Shown here piece after piece: positions 25,922 through 31,666 of a stretch of DNA of 31,666 nt. Position 1 is the stretch's first letter; every line of letters begins with the position of its first letter. Location: contig DDZS01000016.1 of NCBI GenBank assembly GCA_002346425.1, positions 1-31,666 on the forward strand, read 5' to 3'. This DNA is from Alphaproteobacteria bacterium UBA3002. GTDB lineage: Bacteria; Pseudomonadota; Alphaproteobacteria; Rickettsiales; UBA3002. The notes under the pieces are model-generated. The model had not been told where the DNA came from. It was given only the letters and a program-made list of their open reading frames with translations, and did no database searches. The position numbers and the translations under genes are program-made.

Positions 25922-26268
25922 TGCGCATTGCGGCGCTTGGCTTCGCATTATTTGCCGTGGTTAGTACTCCGGCTTTCTCCGCCGGTGCGGTATTTATGGG
26001 CTTAAACAAGATCACCGCGCGCAATGCGGAAATTGATATCACGCAAGACGAAATCGTCGAATATGGCAGCTTGAATATCCATCTAATCCATTGCCAGCCG
26101 AATGTGTCCGAACAACAAGGCGATGGCGCGCTGGTGGAAATCACCGAAGCCAAAGCGGATCGCCGCATGAATGACGTCTTTCGTGGATGGCTTTTTGCAG
26201 GCGCTCCCTCATTAAATGCGGTGCAACACCCCTTTTACGACCTGCAATTAACACGCTGCCAGGACTGA
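25921..26268 (+). CDS. DUF2155 family periplasmic protein
   Basis: A 115-residue secreted protein with a cleavable signal peptide (A-F-S-A near residue 21). The mature part matches the alphaproteobacterial DUF2155 pattern: L-N-K-I-T-A-R near the start, E-Y-G-S-L-N-I followed by a Cys (H-C-Q), then F-R-G-W-L-F-A-G-A-P-S-L-N-A-V-Q-H-P-F-Y-D and a final T-R-C. The two cysteines could form a disulfide. Function is unknown. It is coupled to mlaD by a TAATG overlap, which hints at an envelope role. About 130 bases without an obvious hairpin separate it from the next gene. Confidence 0.85.
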   Translation: MRIAALGFALFAVVSTPAFSAGAVFMGLNKITARNAEIDITQDEIVEYGSLNIHLIHCQPNVSEQQGDGALVEITEAKADRRMNDVFRGWLFAGAPSLNAVQHPFYDLQLTRCQD

Positions 26269-26399
26269 CTTTTTCTTGTCCACAATCCCCCACAGGGCGC
26301 TGGTATTGGCCGCGCGCAATGCTACTTTCATTCTAATAATAAATTAAAAATTTTTCGGCAAACATACTAACCAATTATCGCTGCTTCGGAAGGGTTGCC

Positions 26400-29300
26400 A
26401 TGCGCGTTGAGTCTGTTTTGTCTGAAGGAAAGGGCCCGTGGGCCGGCCTGTCATTTCGCACCATCGCGATCGAAGTGTGCCACCGCGATGCGCATCGCCG
26501 CTTGTGTATCCCCGAATTTGAAATCCCGTCCAATTGGTCAAACCAAGCGGGACAGTATCTCGCGATCAATTACGCGCGCCGTCATGGGGTGCCTGCCGCC
26601 ACCAAGCAAATCGCCGAAGAAGGCGTGCCCGAATGGCTGCTGCGCAGCGAACCGGATTACGACGCGCTGGCGCAGATGGAAGAAAGCGAACGCTTCACGC
26701 ATGAGTCTTCCGTTAAAACAATCATCCACCGCATGGTCGGCGCCTGGACCTATTGGGGCTGGACGCATGGCTTTTTCGATACCGAAGGCGACGCGCGTAA
26801 TTTCTATAACGAATGGTGCTATCTGATTGCCACACAGCAGGCGATGCCCGCCACCCCGCAATGGGCACAAACCGGCCTGCACTGGGCCTATGGCACCGAT
26901 AAGCCAAGCCAGAATCATTATTATATCGATGCCAATAACGGCGATTTGCAGCGCTCGCAAAGTGCATATGAACGTCCCTTGCATCACCATTGCTTTATCT
27001 ACGGCGTTGAAGATGATTTGGCGGGCGAGGGTGGAATTGCTGATCTCTGGCAGCGCGAAATGCGTGTCTTCCAGCGCGGCTCCGGCGCGGGTGCCAATCT
27101 GTCGGGCTTGCGCGCGAATGGCGAACGCCTGTCGAACGGTCAGGAAGCGGGCGGCTTGATTCCATTTATTGAAGCGGGTGAGCAGGCAGCGGCCACCATC
27201 CGGCTACCCAATATGCGCCCGGCGCAAAAACTCACCCTGATCGATGCGGATCATCCGGATGTTTCTTCGGTGCTGCGCCAGAAAACCTATGTCAATGTGA
27301 CGAGCGACGGCCATGTCAGCGCGCGTTTAGGGATACGCGTGGCGGATGCATGTTTGCACGCGGCGCAACAAGGACAGGAATGGTCGCTGAATTTCCGTAG
27401 TGAAAATTTCGCACCGCGCATGGTGGAAGCCGAGAGTTTCTTCCGTGACATTAGCCGTTGGCAATATCAGTCGCAGCATGGTGTGGTGCAATTCAGCGAT
27501 ACGATCAATTATTGGCACGGCTTCCGTAAACATGATGCGATCCGCGCGTCTTCGCCCGATGGTGCTTTCATGTTCTTTAACGACAGCGCGTGCGACGTGG
27601 TGACGATTAACGCAGCGGCTTACGTGGACGATCAGGGGCAACTCGACATCGCAGCCTTCGAACATACCACGCGCCTGATGGTGATTATGTCAGATATCGC
27701 GGTGACCATGGCGCATTATCCAAGTCAGGAAATCGCCTATAACAGCTATCGCTATCGCCCGATCGGCTTAAGCATGACCAATCTTGCGCTGATGTTGCTG
27801 CGCATGGGTTACGGCTATGACAGCGCCGAAGGCCGTGCGATTGTGGCGGCCTGCGGGGCGTTGCTGACGGGCAAGGGCTACAAAGTGTCCGCCGAGATCG
27901 CCTGTGAATTTGGCGCATTCGAGGCATTCAGCGAGCATCGCGACGATATGCTGCGTATTTTATGGCAACATCACGAAGCAGCGTTCGGTCGCGACCATAC
28001 GCGCATTGGCGGCGTCGCTATCCCGGCGCTCGATCATTCTAGTCTCCCCGATGCCGCGATCAGCGAAGCGGTGCAGCGCATCTGGGATAGCGCGATGATC
28101 AGCGGCGATGAATTTGGGTATAGCAACGCCCAAATCAGCCTGATTGCTGCAAGCCCGAATGTCGCCCTGCTGATGGATCAGGTGAGTCAGGGCGCAATGC
28201 CGTTACCGAGTATCGAAATCAATCGCCAGGCGGTAGGCTATGAGCCGATGCGCGACTCAATCATGCAGGCACTGAAACGCTTGGGCTATTCTGCGTCCCA
28301 ATGCGAAGCGATCGCGCAGTATGTCTATGGCCATCATACGCTGCAGCATGCGCCGCATATCACGTTAAACGATCTGCAAATCAAAGGCTTTACCGATCGC
28401 GAATGCCAGTTGGTCAGCGAAGCGCTGGAAGATGTAACCACGTTGCAGGCCGCGTTCGACCCCTTGCTTTTCGGTGATCGTTTCTGCCGTGATGTGCTGC
28501 ATTTGAGCGATGAACAAGTGCATGATGCCACCTTTAATTTGCTCCAGCATTTAGGCTATAGCGCTGAGCAGCAAGACGAGGCGCAGGCATATGTCTTTGG
28601 TCACGCAACATTGGAAGAGGCACCTTTCTTACGACAGGAAGATACAGGTGTCTTTGCCGGGTTGAGTGGCAATGCCATTTCCGTCAGTGCGCAGCTCGCA
28701 ATGATGGGAGGATTACAGTCCTTTTTATCCGGCGGGATCGCGCATCATATTGCGTTGCAACCAGAAGTCAGCATGGCGCAACATAGCGACCTGTTAATGG
28801 CGGCGTGGCAGTCTGGCCTAAAGCAGATTAGCATGAGCGCGCCGCAACCTGTTACTAAGGTGGCATTACCGCAATCGACCGCGCGTATCGCAACGGTGGT
28901 GGTGGAAGCCCCTGTGACAAAACAACCCGCGTTGCGCGATATTATCCATCCCGCTGCGGCCAGTGCCTCCATGCAATCCTCTATTGATGCGTTGGCCGAT
29001 TTGATTGAGCAGCAGCATGACCTATTGCAGGTTTCTGCGAAAGACGTGCCCCAACCGCAAGTCTCGCAGCCACAAGCCAAAACGCTGCCTAGCCGCTGCC
29101 GAGGTTATCAACAAGTATCGACATTAGGCGAGATTGAGATTCACCTTTCGACAAAAGAATATGCGGACGGCAGCTTGGCCGCGTTCGATGTCACGCTCAA
29201 AAATGCTGCACCCATGTTGCAACAAGCGGTGCAGCAATCGGTAACGGCAATTTGTATTGCGCTGCAACATCATGTGCCGCTACATGCGTATAAAGATCGC

Positions 29301-29543
29301 TTTAGCGAAAGCGTTTGCGGCCCTTCGGGAATGATTGAAGGCAATCCGGATATCACTAAAGCGCATTCCATTCTTGATTACGTGCTGCAAGAATTACTGA
29401 TTAATTATGGTGAAGAGATTCCGGAACTTCCAGAGCAGGACGAGCCGATCGTTGCGCCGGTAGAAAACGAGATTATCGAAGCAGCCTATGAAGACGATTA
29501 TACGGCTGAAACGACTTTCCTGGCATATAGCTCGCTCGCATAA
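26400..29543 (+). CDS. NrdJ-like protein (class II ribonucleotide reductase family), probably catalytically inactive
   Basis: Related over most of its 1047 residues to alphaproteobacterial B12-dependent ribonucleotide reductase (usually about 1200). Residues 112-290 keep many family segments: A-W-T-Y-W-G-W, G-L-H-W-A-Y-G, H-H-C-F-I with a redox-type Cys198, R-G-S-G-A-G-A-N-L-S (226-235) and D-A-D-H-P-D. A TSCPD domain spans about 898-1003. The active-site loop that should read N-P-C-S-E is S-P-D-G-A (385-389), so the radical Cys, its Asn and its Glu are lost, while the partner Cys398 stays. The phosphate loop P-T-G-T-I-G is A-S-P-N-V-A (584-589). About 100 residues near 290-310 are missing, and there is no C-terminal cysteine pair. 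GGAAGGG at 26388-26394 is a good ribosome site. Annotation pipelines will call this a reductase; I expect a pseudoenzyme. Confidence 0.85.
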   Translation: MRVESVLSEGKGPWAGLSFRTIAIEVCHRDAHRRLCIPEFEIPSNWSNQAGQYLAINYARRHGVPAATKQIAEEGVPEWLLRSEPDYDALAQMEESERFTHESSVKTIIHRMVGAWTYWGWTHGFFDTEGDARNFYNEWCYLIATQQAMPATPQWAQTGLHWAYGTDKPSQNHYYIDANNGDLQRSQSAYERPLHHHCFIYGVEDDLAGEGGIADLWQREMRVFQRGSGAGANLSGLRANGERLSNGQEAGGLIPFIEAGEQAAATIRLPNMRPAQKLTLIDADHPDVSSVLRQKTYVNVTSDGHVSARLGIRVADACLHAAQQGQEWSLNFRSENFAPRMVEAESFFRDISRWQYQSQHGVVQFSDTINYWHGFRKHDAIRASSPDGAFMFFNDSACDVVTINAAAYVDDQGQLDIAAFEHTTRLMVIMSDIAVTMAHYPSQEIAYNSYRYRPIGLSMTNLALMLLRMGYGYDSAEGRAIVAACGALLTGKGYKVSAEIACEFGAFEAFSEHRDDMLRILWQHHEAAFGRDHTRIGGVAIPALDHSSLPDAAISEAVQRIWDSAMISGDEFGYSNAQISLIAASPNVALLMDQVSQGAMPLPSIEINRQAVGYEPMRDSIMQALKRLGYSASQCEAIAQYVYGHHTLQHAPHITLNDLQIKGFTDRECQLVSEALEDVTTLQAAFDPLLFGDRFCRDVLHLSDEQVHDATFNLLQHLGYSAEQQDEAQAYVFGHATLEEAPFLRQEDTGVFAGLSGNAISVSAQLAMMGGLQSFLSGGIAHHIALQPEVSMAQHSDLLMAAWQSGLKQISMSAPQPVTKVALPQSTARIATVVVEAPVTKQPALRDIIHPAAASASMQSSIDALADLIEQQHDLLQVSAKDVPQPQVSQPQAKTLPSRCRGYQQVSTLGEIEIHLSTKEYADGSLAAFDVTLKNAAPMLQQAVQQSVTAICIALQHHVPLHAYKDRFSESVCGPSGMIEGNPDITKAHSILDYVLQELLINYGEEIPELPEQDEPIVAPVENEIIEAAYEDDYTAETTFLAYSSLA

Positions 29544-31666
29544 TAATCCGTTACGAAGCTCGCATATTGCCCCGTTCCAGCGTCATTGCTATGCGGGTGG
29601 CGCGTGGTCGTATCAATCGCAAGTAACGCCTGATTACAGGCTTTGGCGTTCTCGATAAGATGCAACGGTAAAAGGGTGCCTCGTTGTAAGTGACGCATGC
29701 GCTCCGCCAATGCGCCGAGATCAAACGCGACTGGATGTAAGCCGCTTTTTAGGGCAATGCTCAACGTATAGCTCCATGTCTCCGGCCAGACGGAAGGTAT
29801 CCACGCAATGTGACATCCCGTACGTCTCAGCAAATCGAAAATGGCCTCTTCGCGATACGCCCCATGCAGTGTAACCAATTTACTTTTTCGTAAAACGGCA
29901 TTATCGCAATGTCCGAACAGATGGAACTGAACAGGGCGTTTTTGTGCGGTGGCTTCTTTGACGCAGGCCGCCACAACTTCGCTGCCTTTATGCGGCGCCA
30001 TCGTGCCGATTATCGCCACTTTCAATGGGGCTCCGGCCGCATGGGGCTGGTATAAGTCCGGCGCATCGACGTATGGTTCGGGGTGGGGCCGCACGGTCGT
30101 TTCCACCTCAGGAAAGAAGAAGGCCATTGCTTTGGCGACGCTGGTATCCGGCACAAAAACATGGGCCGCCTTTTCCAGCAATAAACGATGCTGTTGCCGC
30201 CATGCCCAGACAGGCGTGCGCCCGGCAGGGGTGGGGTGATGCGAGGCATAATGCTGCGATTCTTCAATCGTGGGAAGTTGGCCTTTGCGCGCGATTTCTG
30301 GCGGCAAATTAATGCTCGGACAGGCGAGATAATAATCGTGAATCGTGACATCAAATTGGGCATGCAGTAGTCGCGCCATTTGCGGAATCAGCATATGCAT
30401 ATAAGGCGAAAATCCATGCAAGTGATGCAGGTGAAGATGGCTTATCTTTAGCTGTTGAAGTGCTGCAAACAATGCCTCTTGCTCGTGCTGCAAATGGAAG
30501 GTCAGATTGCTCACTTGCGGACAATCCGGATGCCACAGCTGCACTTCAGAACTTTGTTTTCCCGGGCTCAGCCGATAGCAACTGACGTTCTCCTGCGCTA
30601 ACCAGCCGATCATTTCACGCACATGCCGTTCGGTGCCGCCTCCCGCTGTGTGGCTGATCATCAGCCAATTTTGCGCCGCGGCCATCCGCTTTAATCGGGC
30701 AAGGTCAATGCGTCGGCGTGCAGACAGCAATGGATCGGTGCGGCGAAAATTGCGCACGCTGGCACGGTAATGTGGATGCCGTGCATTCAAACGACGCAGC
30801 GAGCGGCGCAATTGACGCTGTTTTGCCGCCGCAAAAGAGACCGAGCCGATATGCGCCACATAGACATCCGGCGCCAACACATGCCGCCAGCCTTGCGCGG
30901 CCGCGCGCAGACACCAATCATTTTCTTCGCCATATCCTTTGCCAAATTGCTTTTCGTCGAAACGGCCAACGCGCTGGACCGCTTCGCGTCGCAGCGCCAT
31001 ACAAAAGCCAACGGCGGTCGGCAATTCGGGATAGGTGCCGTCAAAAGTCTCGGGCAATAAATGGTTGAGCGCCTCTCCCGAGAGTTCGAGGGGTTCGGGA
31101 TTGGAGTAAAACATCGTCGGATAGCTGCATAATTCGGCATTGTTCGACCATGGCGTCACGCTCGCAACATCGTCTTTACTCAGCAAAGCGTTGAGCATGC
31201 GATCGACCCAATGGTCATACACTTGCGTGTCGGAATTCAGCAGGATCACATGCTGATCGGCATGGCGGCGCAATCCGCGATTGGCGGTACGCACAAAGCC
31301 ATGATTTTCTTTATTCACCAATAATTCAAACGGCAAGCGCTGGCGCAATTCATTCAACCTGGCAGCAAGCGCAGAGTCCGGTGAACAGTCGTTGATCACG
31401 GTAAGCTGAAATGGTGTGTCATTGCGGCAGGCCAAGACATGATACAAACAGTTCAAGGTTTCGGCATAGCCACGATAAACCGGAATCACCACCGCCACTT
31501 CTGGCGTTTGTTCCGGCGCTTCCGGGCGTTGCTGAATCAGCGCGTCCCACGCTTCGTCGCTCGGTGCATCGGGGGATGCGATCACCGCATCGGGCGCTTC
31601 GGCGTCGAACAGGCTATGCAGTCGCGAAAAGCCGGTGCGCCGTTCCAGCCACTCCTGATACGCGGT
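29498..31666 (-). CDS. Two-domain glycosyltransferase (GT2 plus GT4-like), 5' end outside window
   Basis: Probable transferase for a surface glycan. The frame remains open to the right edge with protein-like sequence (Q-E-W-L-E-R-R-T-G-F), so a GTG at 31585 is not the true start. The first domain is GT2: V-V-I-P-V-Y-R-G-Y, N-D-C-S-P-D, L-L-N-S-D-T (sugar-nucleotide Asp) and G-E-E-N-D-W-C-L. The second is GT4-like: S-H-T-A-G-G-G-T-E-R-H-V-R-E-M, I-I-G-T-M-A-P-H-K-G, and W-P-E-T-W-S-Y-T-L. More than 720 residues are visible. Its 3' end runs 46 bases into the end of the convergent NrdJ-like gene. Substrates cannot be told from sequence. It is unrelated in position to the pel operon. Confidence 0.88.
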   Translation of the reverse strand, partial: TAYQEWLERRTGFSRLHSLFDAEAPDAVIASPDAPSDEAWDALIQQRPEAPEQTPEVAVVIPVYRGYAETLNCLYHVLACRNDTPFQLTVINDCSPDSALAARLNELRQRLPFELLVNKENHGFVRTANRGLRRHADQHVILLNSDTQVYDHWVDRMLNALLSKDDVASVTPWSNNAELCSYPTMFYSNPEPLELSGEALNHLLPETFDGTYPELPTAVGFCMALRREAVQRVGRFDEKQFGKGYGEENDWCLRAAAQGWRHVLAPDVYVAHIGSVSFAAAKQRQLRRSLRRLNARHPHYRASVRNFRRTDPLLSARRRIDLARLKRMAAAQNWLMISHTAGGGTERHVREMIGWLAQENVSCYRLSPGKQSSEVQLWHPDCPQVSNLTFHLQHEQEALFAALQQLKISHLHLHHLHGFSPYMHMLIPQMARLLHAQFDVTIHDYYLACPSINLPPEIARKGQLPTIEESQHYASHHPTPAGRTPVWAWRQQHRLLLEKAAHVFVPDTSVAKAMAFFFPEVETTVRPHPEPYVDAPDLYQPHAAGAPLKVAIIGTMAPHKGSEVVAACVKEATAQKRPVQFHLFGHCDNAVLRKSKLVTLHGAYREEAIFDLLRRTGCHIAWIPSVWPETWSYTLSIALKSGLHPVAFDLGALAERMRHLQRGTLLPLHLIENAKACNQALLAIDTTTRHPHSNDAGTGQYASFVTDYYASELYARKVVSAV

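Noticed and set aside
26269..26399. Possible cobalamin riboswitch or NrdR boxes upstream of the NrdJ-like gene
   Set aside because: The 131-base gap is too short for a cobalamin riboswitch, and I found no B12-box-like stretch or paired NrdR box; there is only an AT-rich segment with AAAAATTTTT and the ribosome site.
31583..31585. GTG as the start of the glycosyltransferase
   Set aside because: The frame continues upstream to the window edge with plausible protein sequence and no stop, so the gene is treated as cut by the edge.

Overview
The window looks like a chromosomal segment from an alphaproteobacterium of moderate GC content. The evidence is a CtrA cell-cycle regulator with a CtrA-type box upstream of its gene, a ChpT-like histidine phosphotransferase, a CheA carrying a C-terminal receiver domain, a DUF2155 protein next to an MlaD-like protein, and a protein descended from the B12-dependent ribonucleotide reductase family. 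The order cannot be fixed from this segment; a Rhodospirillales- or Micavibrionales-like lineage is a guess. Coding density is very high, no gap between genes exceeds about 200 bases, and I saw no tRNA, rRNA, CRISPR or insertion sequence.

Layout. (1) 1-1997: the end of the cell-elongation pair PBP2 (mrdA, cut by the left edge) and rodA. (2) 2086-8448: a ChpT-like gene followed by cheA, cheW, cheY, cheB and cheR, all on the plus strand and ending at a strong bidirectional terminator shared with ctrA. (3) 8500-9222: ctrA on the minus strand, with a full TTAA-N7-TTAA box over its probable -10 element. (4) 9425-12566: fliI, fliJ and a repeat-rich lipoprotein, joined by ATGA overlaps. (5) 12634-23245: a six-gene minus-strand Pel exopolysaccharide operon read as pelA-like, pelB, pelD, pelE, pelF, pelG. 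It converges on the flagellar operon at a second bidirectional terminator. (6) 23332-26268: nitroreductase, trkA, mlaD-like and DUF2155 genes. (7) 26400-29543: a 1047-residue relative of NrdJ. (8) 29498-31666: a two-domain glycosyltransferase on the minus strand, cut by the right edge.

How the genes fit together. The left and middle parts concern the motile-to-sessile choice: chemotaxis signalling, the CtrA regulator, the flagellar export ATPase with its partner, and a c-di-GMP-controlled matrix polysaccharide. PelD keeps an RxxD inhibitory-site motif, so polymer export is probably gated by c-di-GMP after translation. The Pel locus is unusual: no pelC lies between pelB and pelD, and the PelA-like protein is only a short hydrolase-type lipoprotein with no room for the deacetylase domain.

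The most unusual item is the NrdJ-like protein. It is open for 3.1 kb and keeps much of the family's N-terminal and TSCPD regions. The residues forming the radical active site (Asn, thiyl Cys and Glu of the N-P-C-S-E motif) are replaced, the phosphate-binding loop is rewritten, about 100 residues around the specificity region are missing, and the C-terminal cysteine arm is absent. It looks like a maintained pseudoenzyme rather than a working reductase. This rests on comparison with the family as I know it, not on an alignment.
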